IMG/VR virus record: IMGVR_UViG_3300031963_000715
Location: 1-28,598 of that record
Source of the DNA: a virus
DNA: 28,598 nucleotides
Strand: one strand, 5' to 3'
Below are positions 1 through 5,948 of this stretch, one piece after another. A program made the translations under genes and the position numbers. Under the pieces are notes generated by a model. The model was not told the DNA's origin and made no database searches. It saw nothing but the letters and a program-made list of their open reading frames with translations. The stretch's first letter is position 1, and each line of letters begins with the position of its first letter.

Positions 1-63
1 CTGAAGAAACACGGCGACACTTCACTGCCGAGCCCTCCTAGACCGATCAACTCGTATGTCTGA
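1..63 (+). CDS. C-terminal end of a gene cut by the window edge
   Basis: An open frame enters from the left edge and stops with TGA at 61-63; its last residues read PPRPINSYV. It overlaps the next start (ATG at 56) by 8 bases, the same overlap as between the second and third paralogues downstream (476-483), which is why I favour this frame. Another frame also stays open, to a TAG at 39-41. Product unknown. Confidence 0.35.
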   Translation: MKKHGDTSLPSPPRPINSYV

Positions 64-262
64 ATTCTCACCCACCGCCCAAGCAGTACTGGATGCTTTC
101 CGCACCAGCCATACAGGACAAGGATGCCTGGCTGCCGCCCTTCGCGCTGCTGCGGATCAGTGCAAGATTGAGTGGAATTATCACCCGGATTATCCAGAAA
201 CAGAATGGGTGGTGGTTGCCTCTGACCTCCTCGCCATCGCTAACGAACTTGAAGCGCTATGA
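56..262 (+). CDS. Small hypothetical protein, tandem paralogue 1 of 3
   Basis: A 68-residue protein of unknown function. It opens with SPTAQAVLDAF, has a central LAAALRAAADQ stretch and ends in LLAIANELEAL. The next two genes share the same three blocks in the same order, so this is the first member of a tandem gene family. The central and C-terminal blocks look helical and no catalytic motif is visible. Its stop overlaps the next start as ATGA, which suggests translational coupling. I know similar short proteins only as phage or cyanobacterial hypotheticals. Confidence 0.75.
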   Translation: MSEFSPTAQAVLDAFRTSHTGQGCLAAALRAAADQCKIEWNYHPDYPETEWVVVASDLLAIANELEAL

Positions 263-483
263 CAAAACTCTCACCCGCTACCCAAGCAGTTCTAACTGCG
301 TTCCGCGAGCGTTACACAGAGGTTCTACGCCCTCACCCGTTCTCTGGTTATTGGCAAGAAGCTTGTTTAGCCGCAGCACTCACCGCGCTTGCGGTCCGCA
401 TAACAGGTGCGAATGGCATCCGTCAAGACGTGCTCGACATCGTAAATGAGCTGGAAGCTGTGGGTCTGTACGACAATGACTAA
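259..483 (+). CDS. Small hypothetical protein, tandem paralogue 2 of 3
   Basis: A 74-residue protein with the family's blocks: SPATQAVLTAF at the N terminus, CLAAALTALA in the middle and VLDIVNELEAVG near the end. The centre between blocks differs from its neighbours, so the copies are old or fast-evolving rather than recent exact duplications. It starts inside the stop of paralogue 1 (ATGA) and overlaps paralogue 3 by 8 bases. Function unknown; the conserved short amphipathic blocks suggest a helical fold or an interaction module, which is inference. Confidence 0.75.
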   Translation: MTKLSPATQAVLTAFRERYTEVLRPHPFSGYWQEACLAAALTALAVRITGANGIRQDVLDIVNELEAVGLYDND

Positions 484-715
484 ACTTTCACCCGCTGCAA
501 GGGCAGTTGCGTGGGCTTATGACAACGCACCTGAAACACCTACAGGCAACCACCGCTACCACTGGCTGGCCGCCGCCCTTCGTGCTGCTCGCGATGAAGT
601 GGCTCCGAGTAAAACTATTAAAGACATTAGCTATGTACATCAGAGTTATGTCGATGGGTACGAAGACGCTCTTGATGAAATCCTTGCTATCGCCATTGAA
701 CTCGAAGCCCAGTAG
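476..715 (+). CDS. Small hypothetical protein, tandem paralogue 3 of 3
   Basis: A 79-residue protein with the same architecture: SPAARAVAWAY, then WLAAALRAARDEV, then ILAIAIELEAQ. I chose ATG 476 rather than the upstream in-frame ATG 446 because the protein then begins with MTKLSP exactly as paralogue 2 does. It carries an extra segment before the last block (about residues 45-65, rich in Y, D and S), so it is the most diverged insert-bearing copy. Function unknown. Confidence 0.75.
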   Translation: MTKLSPAARAVAWAYDNAPETPTGNHRYHWLAAALRAARDEVAPSKTIKDISYVHQSYVDGYEDALDEILAIAIELEAQ

Positions 716-727
716 TCAGACCCACTA

Positions 728-958
728 ATGACCCCACAAGAAGCAGGCTTTGACGGCGCCGAGGGCATCCGCCTAGGCCACCCAGCTCTACCCAATGGAG
801 GCATTTATAGGCTTCGACGAAACATCAATCCGCCTTGGGAATATGACAAGGATTGCCGCAATCAACTTGTATGGCAAGAATCAGAACCGCCTCATCTCTT
901 TTATTGCAACAGCGATGGCGAGTGGTTTGAACTGTCATTTACATCAATCCAGCATTAG
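728..958 (+). CDS. Hypothetical protein
   Basis: A 76-residue soluble protein lying 12 bases after the tandem paralogue operon and on the same strand. It is rich in aromatic and proline residues and ends in a GEWFELSF segment that looks like a beta strand pair. No family recognised. It is followed by the bidirectional terminator at 1027-1053, so it is probably the last gene of this first operon. Confidence 0.6.
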   Translation: MTPQEAGFDGAEGIRLGHPALPNGGIYRLRRNINPPWEYDKDCRNQLVWQESEPPHLFYCNSDGEWFELSFTSIQH

Positions 959-1024
959 TCAGGCTCACTGAGAGTTTTGCTAATTATCAGGATTTCCAAT
1001 AAACGCCATTTATCAAGAATCCTG

Positions 1025-1192
1025 CTAAAGCCCCTTGAGGGGCTTTTTCTTTGTCCACGTAGTATCACCAGGCAATGGTTCAGTGGCATATTCAAACGTA
1101 TCGTAATCTGGTTCATTACGAGGGTCATAAACCTCCCCGCTTGCCATCCATCGCTTAAGCCTTTCTCTTTCCTGCTCTGCAGAAAGCTTCAT
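1025..1192 (-). CDS. Small acidic hypothetical protein (55 aa)
   Basis: Read on the minus strand this gives a 55-residue protein starting MKLSAEQERERLKRW and ending TKKKPLKGL. A Shine-Dalgarno AGGAG lies about seven bases before the ATG. The composition (E, D, K, R, W, Y) is typical of small phage proteins. The last codons are read through the stem of the terminator at 1027-1046, so terminator and coding sequence overlap. The plus-strand open frame over the same bases crosses that terminator and has a much less natural composition. Function unknown. Confidence 0.65.
   Translation of the reverse strand: MKLSAEQERERLKRWMASGEVYDPRNEPDYDTFEYATEPLPGDTTWTKKKPLKGL
1027..1053. terminator. Bidirectional hairpin terminator
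   Basis: Stem AAAGCCCC (1027-1034), loop TTGA, GGGGCTTT (1039-1046), followed by a T-rich run on +. It serves the plus-strand operon ending at 958 and, on the other strand, lies within the end of the 1025-1192 gene. Confidence 0.85.
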
Positions 1193-1220
1193 GACAATCT
1201 CCTAGCCCTTTAAGCATAGG

Positions 1221-1250
1221 CAAAAGAAAAGGGGCTCAAGGCCCCCTTTC
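1221..1250. terminator. Hairpin terminator at the end of the minus-strand gene
   Basis: Stem GGGGC (1231-1235) and GCCCC (1241-1245). Read on -, the hairpin is followed by TTTTCTTTTG, so it ends the 1236-1511 gene, whose stop codon sits in the loop. Confidence 0.7.
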
Positions 1251-1511
1251 TTTCATGGCTTCCGATGCCCTTTTCCCTGAAGATACAAGGGAGATGATGC
1301 GCCTCGCAGGAGACCATGCAAAAACTCCTTGGCTAAACCATACGGTTTCGCCCGCATCATCAAAGGCGTCCACCCTCACGGCCCGCCCGAAGACGAGAGC
1401 AGCAATTAAGCCGCCAGGACCAACCACTGCAAAATCATAACATGCTTTGTCCGCTCGGCAGTAGCGGCTGATTCCATGGCACAATGGGCATTGCCTTGTC
1501 GGAGACGACAT
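1236..1511 (-). CDS. Small zinc-ribbon-like hypothetical protein
   Basis: A 91-residue minus-strand protein. The N terminus contains CPLCHGISRYCRADKAC, in which a CxxC pair followed by two further cysteines could bind zinc or another metal. The rest looks like a small beta fold (FAVVGPGGLIAALVF) with a basic C terminus. It is followed on the same strand by the 55-residue gene at 1025-1192, making a two-gene minus-strand pair inside an otherwise plus-strand region. It is divergent from the RlpA-like gene. No specific family recognised, and the zinc role is inference from cysteine spacing. Confidence 0.6.
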   Translation of the reverse strand: MSSPTRQCPLCHGISRYCRADKACYDFAVVGPGGLIAALVFGRAVRVDAFDDAGETVWFSQGVFAWSPARRIISLVSSGKRASEAMKERGP

Positions 1512-1540
1512 GGCCCTCGCTAGTTCTTTCGTACTAATTG

Positions 1541-1888
1541 ATGAAACGTCTTTTCCTTTCCCTCCTACTGCTTTGCCCTATCCAAGCGCAAGCAGCTCTT
1601 GAATGTGGCTACGCCTCGCACTACGGCATCTCAGACGGCTACCACGGCCAGCGCACTGCAAGCGGCTCCACGTTCAATGCCTATTCCATGACTGCCGCGC
1701 ACCCTTGGCTTCCATTTGGCACGCGATTGCGTGTGAAGAACCGTAACAATGGAAAGTCAGTGACAGTGACAGTCGTTGATCGCGGCCCATACTACGGAGG
1801 CCGAATCTTGGACCTGTCCTACGGCAGCTTTGCTCGCATCGCTTCCCCTTCTCAAGGCGAGGCCTCCATCTGTATCTCAAGACTATGA
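1541..1888 (+). CDS. RlpA-like double-psi beta-barrel secreted protein
   Basis: A 115-residue protein with a signal peptide (about residues 1-19, hydrophobic core LFLSLLLLCP, cleavage near AQA-A), then a single RlpA/DPBB domain. The domain shows the hallmarks GYASHYG, GQRTASGSTFNAY, WLPFGTRLRVKN, VVDRGPY and a closing DLSYGSFARI. RlpA domains bind or cleave peptidoglycan, and the Asp in VDRGP is a conserved family residue. In a phage this suggests action on the host envelope during lysis or entry. The size is that of a bare DPBB domain with no SPOR domain. I chose ATG 1541 over TTG 1538. Its stop overlaps the next start (ATGA). Confidence 0.85.
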   Translation: MKRLFLSLLLLCPIQAQAALECGYASHYGISDGYHGQRTASGSTFNAYSMTAAHPWLPFGTRLRVKNRNNGKSVTVTVVDRGPYYGGRILDLSYGSFARIASPSQGEASICISRL

Positions 1889-2070
1889 AAGACGCAGCTT
1901 CGTTTCTTCTTCTCACCTTCGTCTTTGGGCTTGGTGCCTTTGCCATTGTTGCTTCTCCCAATGTGATGGCAAACAAAGAAGGCTTGACAAAGTGCATGCA
2001 GCTCCATCCTGAGCGCTACTGCCGCATTGCAAACGGCTTTCCCGCAAAGCTTGACAGCTCTGCCCAGTAG
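1885..2070 (+). CDS. Small membrane or secreted peptide with C-x8-CR motif
   Basis: A 61-residue protein translationally coupled to the RlpA-like gene (ATGA overlap). It has one hydrophobic segment (about residues 6-25, LLLTFVFGLGAFAIV) and then a short tail containing KCMQLHPERYCRI. The tail matches, in spacing and flanking residues, the tail of the secreted peptide at 8192-8335 (RCTESQSLAHCRL). The two cysteines could form a disulfide outside the cytoplasm. Coupling to an RlpA-like protein hints at a cell-envelope or lysis role, such as a spanin- or holin-like accessory; that is inference. Confidence 0.7.
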   Translation: MKDAASFLLLTFVFGLGAFAIVASPNVMANKEGLTKCMQLHPERYCRIANGFPAKLDSSAQ

Positions 2071-2157
2071 GCCCTACACTCTCCCTGGATGACGGACGGG
2101 GCTTCCTACGAGGGAGCCCTTCTTTCCTCCTTGTTCTTTCGCTGGCGACAGTTCCTC

Positions 2158-2436
2158 ATGGACAAAACCTCCCGCATCAAACAGTTCATTTTCAATGCTG
2201 GTCACAGCATTGTTTCAGTGGAATTCATCAAGGCTGATGGTTCCATTCGCAAGCTTCAATTTAATCCTTGGGACACTAAGGAAATTAAAGGCACTGGCAC
2301 AGCAGTAAAGAAGCCCAACATTGTGCGTTGTCGTGATTTCTCCATTGCTCGCAAAGAAGGAGAAGGCGCTTGGCGTTCGTTTGATTGCGAGCGCGTGACA
2401 AGCATCAAGGCCAACGGACAAACCCTCGTTTTCTGA
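2158..2436 (+). CDS. SH3 beta-barrel fold-containing phage protein
   Basis: A 92-residue basic protein starting MDKTSRIKQF. The pattern VEFIKADGSIRKLQFN, then RCRDFSIARK, then WRSFDCERVTSIKANG resembles the small SH3 beta-barrel family common in T4-like and cyanophage genomes, whose members have a strand pair around DG-S-x-R, then D-x-x, then the WR-S/F-x-x-V-x-x-I ending. Function of the family is not established. I prefer ATG 2158 because the upstream in-frame ATG at 2089 adds a low-complexity stretch with no family resemblance. Confidence 0.65.
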   Translation: MDKTSRIKQFIFNAGHSIVSVEFIKADGSIRKLQFNPWDTKEIKGTGTAVKKPNIVRCRDFSIARKEGEGAWRSFDCERVTSIKANGQTLVF

Positions 2437-2439
2437 ACC

Positions 2440-2817
2440 ATGACTAATAATCATCCGATTGCTCCATCGTCCGAATTGATACGGCAATGGAAAGAGGCTC
2501 CAGAGTTTTCTGCTTTATCACCTTGCGTGATAGTGACAACAACAACCACTAAACTGCAAGATATTGCCATTCAGGCCGCCCGATGGGGCAGCGACCAGGA
2601 GCTGGAGGCGTGCTGTGAGTGGGTTAGCGATAACTTTGATCATTGCAACAGTACTGGTCGCAGTGATTGGCTCCGCGCCGCCAGACGCCCCAAGCCGCCG
2701 AGCTTGAAGGAGGAGGCACTTGCCGAGCTGGAACTGTTGAGAGGAGATGCCAATGCTCACGGTCTTGGCTTTGACGCACCCGCCATCCGTCGCGCTCTTG
2801 AGAAACTTCCCAATTAA
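2440..2817 (+). CDS. Conserved hypothetical phage protein
   Basis: A 125-residue soluble protein beginning MTNNHPIAPSSELIRQW. The central block AARWGSDQELEACCEWV and the proline-rich RPKPPSLKEEALAELE are features I associate with a hypothetical protein repeated across many Synechococcus and other cyanobacterial phages. No catalytic residues are evident. It follows the SH3-barrel gene by 3 bases and is 4 bases upstream of the next gene, so it sits within one operon (2158-3602). Confidence 0.75.
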   Translation: MTNNHPIAPSSELIRQWKEAPEFSALSPCVIVTTTTTKLQDIAIQAARWGSDQELEACCEWVSDNFDHCNSTGRSDWLRAARRPKPPSLKEEALAELELLRGDANAHGLGFDAPAIRRALEKLPN

Positions 2818-2821
2818 AACA

Positions 2822-3028
2822 ATGCCTCTCTCTCGCACTCAACAAGCCATTGCCAAAATGGTTTCCAACAACGTTCGCCATAAGTGGCAAGATTACAGTT
2901 CTGATGATCGCTCTTCTGCTCGCTCTTTTATTCTTTCCCGTGCTAGTAAGTCCGCTTATAAAGAAAAGAAAGAATTGTTTTTGACGCTTGCAAATGCTTT
3001 GCAAGATGATATCTGGAAAGTGCTTTGA
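2822..3028 (+). CDS. Small basic helical hypothetical protein
   Basis: A 68-residue, strongly basic and helical protein (MPLSRTQQAIAKMV to ALQDDIWKVL) without a recognised domain. I chose ATG 2822 rather than in-frame ATG 2747 because the latter lies deep in the previous gene. The stop and next start overlap as TGATG, so it is coupled to the HicA-like gene downstream. The charge and length would suit a nucleic-acid-binding or antitoxin-like partner, but there is no direct evidence. Confidence 0.6.
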   Translation: MPLSRTQQAIAKMVSNNVRHKWQDYSSDDRSSARSFILSRASKSAYKEKKELFLTLANALQDDIWKVL

Positions 3029-3219
3029 TGGCAACAAAAGACAATAGACGAGCGGTAATGGCCTTGGCTGCAAAATATGGCTTTGTTCTCCAGCGTGAGA
3101 AAAAGCACTATGTCTTTAAGCATCCTTCTGGCAAGATATTTTGCACAAGCAAAAGCACTTTAGATAAGCGCTTTTTGAGAAACGTTGAAAGCTTTATTAA
3201 GCGCACTCTTTCCTCCTGA
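3028..3219 (+). CDS. HicA-like small protein (dsRBD-type fold)
   Basis: A 63-residue basic protein with KYGFVLQREKKHYVFKHPSG followed by KIFCTSKS and a basic C-terminal helix. This resembles HicA-type mRNA interferases, small beta-alpha folds with a conserved glycine, a loop and a histidine before the second strand; here the histidines sit in KKHYVFKHP. HicA normally pairs with HicB, and no HicB is visible next door; the preceding 68-residue gene is coupled but does not look like HicB. It may therefore be only a structural relative with RNA-binding ability. Confidence 0.45.
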   Translation: MATKDNRRAVMALAAKYGFVLQREKKHYVFKHPSGKIFCTSKSTLDKRFLRNVESFIKRTLSS

Positions 3220-3230
3220 TCTCCAAAACC

Positions 3231-3602
3231 ATGCTTTCCCTCCTTCTCGCAACTGCACTGCCCGAACTGCCTCCAGTGCAGCAACAAGCTCTCTCCAAGG
3301 AAGAAGCGCTCCTGGAGCGCATCATCAAAGAAGGGCAAACCGTTACTGAACGTAAATTCGGCGACTGCCATTACGCCTGGGGCTCTTGGAAGCTTTCTTC
3401 TGATGGCGTGAGAACCACAACGCGCCAATGCAAAGATGAAAGCGCTCACACGCCGGTGTCAATTGCCGTTAGTTGCCCGCTCCTGAAGGTGAACGTGCTC
3501 CAGGACAAACAATGGCAGGGCTGGCGTAGTCCAGTGGCAAAAGGCGCAAAACCAGGAGAAGCAAATATGGTGGCTGCCCTCTGCGCCAACGTCACCAACT
3601 AG
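3231..3602 (+). CDS. Hypothetical, possibly exported protein
   Basis: A 123-residue protein whose first residues (MLSLLLATALPELPP) could be a short signal peptide. The remainder contains four cysteines (FGDCHYAW, RQCKDES, VSCPLL, ALCANVTN) whose even spacing would allow two disulfides in an exported protein. No family recognised. It is the last gene before the terminator at 3623-3646. Confidence 0.6.
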   Translation: MLSLLLATALPELPPVQQQALSKEEALLERIIKEGQTVTERKFGDCHYAWGSWKLSSDGVRTTTRQCKDESAHTPVSIAVSCPLLKVNVLQDKQWQGWRSPVAKGAKPGEANMVAALCANVTN

Positions 3603-3622
3603 CTCTGTAAAGCTTTGTAACA

Positions 3623-3646
3623 GGCCCCGTTTCCGGGGCCTTTCTT
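3623..3646 (+). terminator. Hairpin terminator
   Basis: Stem GGCCCC (3623-3628), loop GTTTCC, GGGGCC (3635-3640), then TTTCTT. It is followed at once by the CTGTATTGTTC motif. Confidence 0.85.
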
Positions 3647-3657
3647 CTGTATTGTTC
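3647..3657 (+). promoter_or_regulatory. Repeated CTGTATTGTTC motif, copy 1
   Basis: An 11-base motif directly after a terminator and 17 bases before ATG 3675. The TATTGT core could be a -10 element (4 of 6 matches to TATAAT). The same motif occurs at 4219, 5897 and, shortened, at 4690, each time just ahead of a gene start. Confidence 0.45.
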
Positions 3658-3674
3658 CTAAGTGTTCGGCAGCG

Positions 3675-3947
3675 ATGCCTCTCCAAATGGCAACCATCCC
3701 CACCATCCACCTCAACGGCACCGGCTTCACCACACTGCGAGATGAATACGCCGCTGCTTACGATGCCATCGAAAAGGCAATGGAAGCACTTGCTGCAGCC
3801 ACTCTCAATGGGCGCGATTACTATCCGCAGGAACCTGGCGCTTATTACAAGGCTCGCGCTGAGCGTGATGAAGCCCTAGACAAGCTTCGTGATGCCAGTA
3901 TTTACGTTGGCGAAATGCTCGCTGGCATTTGTGACCAGCAACGCTGA
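3675..3947 (+). CDS. Conserved hypothetical phage protein
   Basis: A 90-residue protein. The opening TIPTIHLNGTGFTTLRDEY, the helical middle (two A/E/L-rich stretches) and GRDYYPQEPGAYYKARAER match a small phage hypothetical family that I recall as starting IPTxHLNGTG. The fold is probably helical. Start is ATG 3675 or ATG 3687 (MATIPT); the second fits the family better, but the first is closer to the upstream promoter-like motif. It is a single-gene operon bounded by hairpins at 3623 and 3959. Confidence 0.7.
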   Translation: MPLQMATIPTIHLNGTGFTTLRDEYAAAYDAIEKAMEALAAATLNGRDYYPQEPGAYYKARAERDEALDKLRDASIYVGEMLAGICDQQR

Positions 3948-3958
3948 TTTCTAGACTA

Positions 3959-3978
3959 GGGGCCATTAGGCCCCTTTT
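3959..3978 (+). terminator. Hairpin terminator
   Basis: Stem GGGGCC (3959-3964), loop ATTA, GGCCCC (3969-3974), then TTTTC. It lies immediately before ATG 3980, so the T-tract borders the next gene's start. Confidence 0.8.
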
Positions 3979-3979
3979 C

Positions 3980-4192
3980 ATGCCTTTCCCCATTGGAACT
4001 CTCGTCGATCTCTACGATTCAGGCTTTAAACAATGGAGGGGCGAATACACAGTGGTGAAGATATATCCTGAAACTGGCTTGCATAAGATCAAGAACACCA
4101 AAACCAATAGTCAACAATTCGTTAGCGAAGACAAGCTCCGCATGGGCCGCCTCCGGCCTTTTCGCATGGACTGCCTTTATGAAGGCTTGTAA
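3980..4192 (+). CDS. Small hypothetical protein
   Basis: A 70-residue basic protein starting MPFPIGTLVDLYDSGFKQW. The pattern of short strands around glycine and charged turns (GTLVDLYDSG, EYTVVKIYPETG, HKIKNTKTN) looks like a small SH3/Tudor-like barrel, but I cannot assign a family. It begins right after a terminator with no separate leader, so it is either translated from read-through or has a promoter overlapping the hairpin. The codons end in a palindrome (AGGCTTG/CAAGCCT, 4183-4199). Confidence 0.6.
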   Translation: MPFPIGTLVDLYDSGFKQWRGEYTVVKIYPETGLHKIKNTKTNSQQFVSEDKLRMGRLRPFRMDCLYEGL

Positions 4193-4199
4193 CAAGCCT
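4183..4199. repeat. Inverted repeat across the stop codon
   Basis: AGGCTTG (4183-4189) and CAAGCCT (4193-4199) flank the TAA stop. There is no T-tract afterwards, so a terminator role is weak. Confidence 0.45.
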
Positions 4200-4218
4200 C
4201 GTTGAGCGGGGCGTGGTG

Positions 4219-4229
4219 CTGTATTGTTC
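4219..4229 (+). promoter_or_regulatory. Repeated CTGTATTGTTC motif, copy 2
   Basis: Exact copy of the 3647 motif, here 40 bases before ATG 4270. Confidence 0.45.
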
Positions 4230-4269
4230 TCTGCATGGGCGGCGACGCTCCCTCGTTAAGGAACCAACC

Positions 4270-4650
4270 ATGGCAATCATCAACCACTCCGTCGAACAGC
4301 TCACTGGTCCTGGCTATTGGACTAAGTTCGAGGGGCTTGAGCGAATCAAGATCACTATCACTGTGCCCAACTGGCACGAGCCTTTCCCCACTCAGCAAAG
4401 AGCTGGTGCCGCCAATCCTCGCGAGCTTGAGCTGATTGGCCTGCTGCACGTTTGCCAGAGCTGGTATATCAATGGTCCCGTGATGGATCAATGGACCATC
4501 AGCACGCTCTCTGGCCCTATCAAGGTACCTGCTGGCACTCGCATTGTTTCTGAGCCTGTGCCTGAGAAATGGGCAGCATGGGAGCAGGAAGCCAGCGAAG
4601 GCACCAAGCAGTGGTGGGCCTATTCCAATGGTCGCACGGCCTTCTGTTAA
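4270..4650 (+). CDS. Hypothetical protein
   Basis: A 126-residue protein starting MAIINHSVEQLTGPGYW. It is rich in tryptophan and proline, with strand-like segments (RIKITITVPNW, WTISTLSGPIKVPAG) that suggest a beta-rich fold. I recognise no family. ATG 4270 is chosen over upstream in-frame starts because it follows the common AACCAACCATG-type leader seen before other genes here, and translation upstream runs through the regulatory motif. It is the only gene between the motif at 4219 and the terminator at 4663. Confidence 0.65.
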   Translation: MAIINHSVEQLTGPGYWTKFEGLERIKITITVPNWHEPFPTQQRAGAANPRELELIGLLHVCQSWYINGPVMDQWTISTLSGPIKVPAGTRIVSEPVPEKWAAWEQEASEGTKQWWAYSNGRTAFC

Positions 4651-4662
4651 GCATTGTTACTA

Positions 4663-4688
4663 GGCCCTGGAAACAGGGCCGTTTTCTT
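4663..4688 (+). terminator. Hairpin terminator
   Basis: Stem GGCCCTG (4663-4669), loop GAAA, CAGGGCC (4674-4680), then GTTTTCTT. Strong stem with a GNRA-type tetraloop. Confidence 0.88.
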
Positions 4689-4689
4689 C

Positions 4690-4697
4690 TATTGTTC
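4690..4697 (+). promoter_or_regulatory. Repeated TATTGTTC motif, copy 3 (short)
   Basis: TATTGTTC directly after the terminator, 19 bases before ATG 4717. The preceding bases (TTC) differ from the CTG of the other copies. Confidence 0.4.
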
Positions 4698-4716
4698 CTT
4701 TGTTCGCAACAAAACC

Positions 4717-4962
4717 ATGCACCGCACCATCGAAGGCCACAGAGAAGATCCGTATTTGGCCAAGCTTGAAGCTGATCGCCAAGCCCAGCACAGCGGCTAT
4801 GGCGTGCAATCTTATCTGTGTGCTGATGGCTCCATAAAGTGGGAAGCCTATGGTTGGGAGCGCACTACAGAGCTTTCCATCCACACCACTTCCTATGGCA
4901 TCTTTGACCATAAGTGGCAAGCTGAACAATATTTCAACTCTTGCATTAATGGCCAGCAATGA
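4717..4962 (+). CDS. Hypothetical protein
   Basis: An 81-residue protein (MHRTIEGHREDPYLAKLE to FNSCINGQQ) with strand-like SIKWEAYGW and ELSIHTTSYG segments and a final helix containing KWQAEQYFNS. No family recognised. It opens an operon of five tightly packed genes (4717-5854) that share overlaps of 4 to 7 bases or very short gaps, so the products probably act at the same stage of infection. Confidence 0.65.
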   Translation: MHRTIEGHREDPYLAKLEADRQAQHSGYGVQSYLCADGSIKWEAYGWERTTELSIHTTSYGIFDHKWQAEQYFNSCINGQQ

Positions 4963-5189
4963 ACAATTCACAGTTAGCCCTTTCCATTAATCAACGCAAC
5001 ATCTACTTGCATTATTTGGCCCACAAGAAAAAGCATGGAGATGAGCCATGCAAGGCTCCAAAATGTCCTTTGCAAGGGAACAGACTTGCAGACCATTTGA
5101 AGGCGATGGAAAAGCTCGAAGAGCGAGGGTTCATTCGCCTTATTCGTCACTCTGACGATTACCTTTCTTGGACCATTGTTTCTCCTTAA
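4959..5189 (+). CDS. Small winged-helix-like hypothetical protein
   Basis: A 76-residue protein overlapping the previous gene by ATGA. It shows HYLAHKKKHGDEPCKAPKCP with two cysteines, then LADHLKAMEKLEERGFIRLI, which reads like the recognition helix and wing region of a small winged-helix protein (LxxLExRGxIxxx). The final SDDYLSWTIVSP would be the last strand. DNA binding is an inference from this pattern only. Confidence 0.55.
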   Translation: MNNSQLALSINQRNIYLHYLAHKKKHGDEPCKAPKCPLQGNRLADHLKAMEKLEERGFIRLIRHSDDYLSWTIVSP

Positions 5190-5193
5190 AACC

Positions 5194-5415
5194 ATGCCTT
5201 TTCCCGTTTCTTTTGTTTCAGAAGATGAATATGGCGTGCCTTATGAGGCGCACACTTTCTCTTCCATTGAAGAACTCTATGACGAAATACATGCCCTTGA
5301 TGAGCTTCTTGATGAAGCTTCCGCAAGCAGGGCCTATATCATCAGGGCAGCATTAGATCAGCTCAAGCAACTCGCTCATGATATTGAGCTTGAAGACGAG
5401 CAATTGCCAGAATGA
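5194..5415 (+). CDS. Small acidic hypothetical protein
   Basis: A 73-residue, strongly acidic and helical protein (MPFPVSFVSEDEYG to IELEDEQLPE). Acidic, alpha-helical small phage proteins can mimic DNA or bind host proteins, but nothing here proves that. Start ATG 5194 lies 4 bases after the previous stop. The stop overlaps the next start. Confidence 0.6.
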   Translation: MPFPVSFVSEDEYGVPYEAHTFSSIEELYDEIHALDELLDEASASRAYIIRAALDQLKQLAHDIELEDEQLPE

Positions 5416-5561
5416 TTCCCTTCACTATTGTTGCCCATAAACAAGGGCAACGCCGCACGCTTCAACTACTAGCCAGAGACCAAGCTACAGCCATCCTCTC
5501 TGCTCAAGAGCTTCTCCATGACTGGTTCCTTTCCGTTCCTTCGCTTTCCCCACAGTGGTAA
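5412..5561 (+). CDS. Very small hypothetical protein (49 aa)
   Basis: A 49-residue protein (MIPFTIVAHKQGQRR to PSLSPQW) overlapping its upstream neighbour by ATGA and its downstream neighbour by 7 bases. The continuous chain of overlaps argues that this short frame is translated. No family recognised; the HKQGQRRTLQ part is basic and the rest helical. Confidence 0.5.
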   Translation: MIPFTIVAHKQGQRRTLQLLARDQATAILSAQELLHDWFLSVPSLSPQW

Positions 5562-5854
5562 CCATCAAAACGTACCAAGACAACGGCCCCTACTTCGGCG
5601 CTACCCAAGGCTCCTATCAAGCCGCCACGCTTCAACAGCTCATCTTTCACGTGAGGCTTGCTATAGAGGACAGAGAGGACGTGGTGGCTGTGTACGGCCC
5701 TGATGGCGCTTGCAGAGGCATCTGGAACCGCGAGATTGAAGGCCACGTGGATAGCGCTGGTGATACCATCGTCGATCACGAAGGCTACGAGCTGCTACGC
5801 CCTAGCACTAAGGAGAAATGGATGTGGCACCACCTCCAAGAGCTTGTGGCTTGA
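5555..5854 (+). CDS. Hypothetical protein
   Basis: A 99-residue protein starting at GTG 5555 (reading MVTIKTYQDNGPYF). It has a helical block (LQQLIFHVRLAIEDREDVV), a strand pair AVYGPDGACRGIW, and an acidic middle before WMWHHLQELVA. No family recognised. It is the last gene of the 4717-5854 operon and is followed by a strong terminator. Confidence 0.65.
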   Translation: MVTIKTYQDNGPYFGATQGSYQAATLQQLIFHVRLAIEDREDVVAVYGPDGACRGIWNREIEGHVDSAGDTIVDHEGYELLRPSTKEKWMWHHLQELVA

Positions 5855-5874
5855 TTGTTACGCTTTATTAACGA

Positions 5875-5896
5875 GGGGGCTCCGGCCCCCTTTCTG
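5875..5896 (+). terminator. Hairpin terminator
   Basis: Stem GGGGGC (5875-5880), loop TCCG, GCCCCC (5885-5890), followed by TTTCTG. Confidence 0.85.
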
Positions 5897-5907
5897 CTGT
5901 ATTGTTC
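5897..5907 (+). promoter_or_regulatory. Repeated CTGTATTGTTC motif, copy 4
   Basis: Exact match to the copies at 3647 and 4219, again right after a terminator and 41 bases before ATG 5949. Confidence 0.45.
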
Positions 5908-5948
5908 TCTTGTTGGGCGAGATCCCGACAGTCCTTTGCTTCCCCACC

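Noticed and set aside
977-1213. Plus-strand open frame of 78 codons
   Set aside because: It runs through the terminator at 1027-1053 and is the shadow of the better minus-strand gene 1025-1192.
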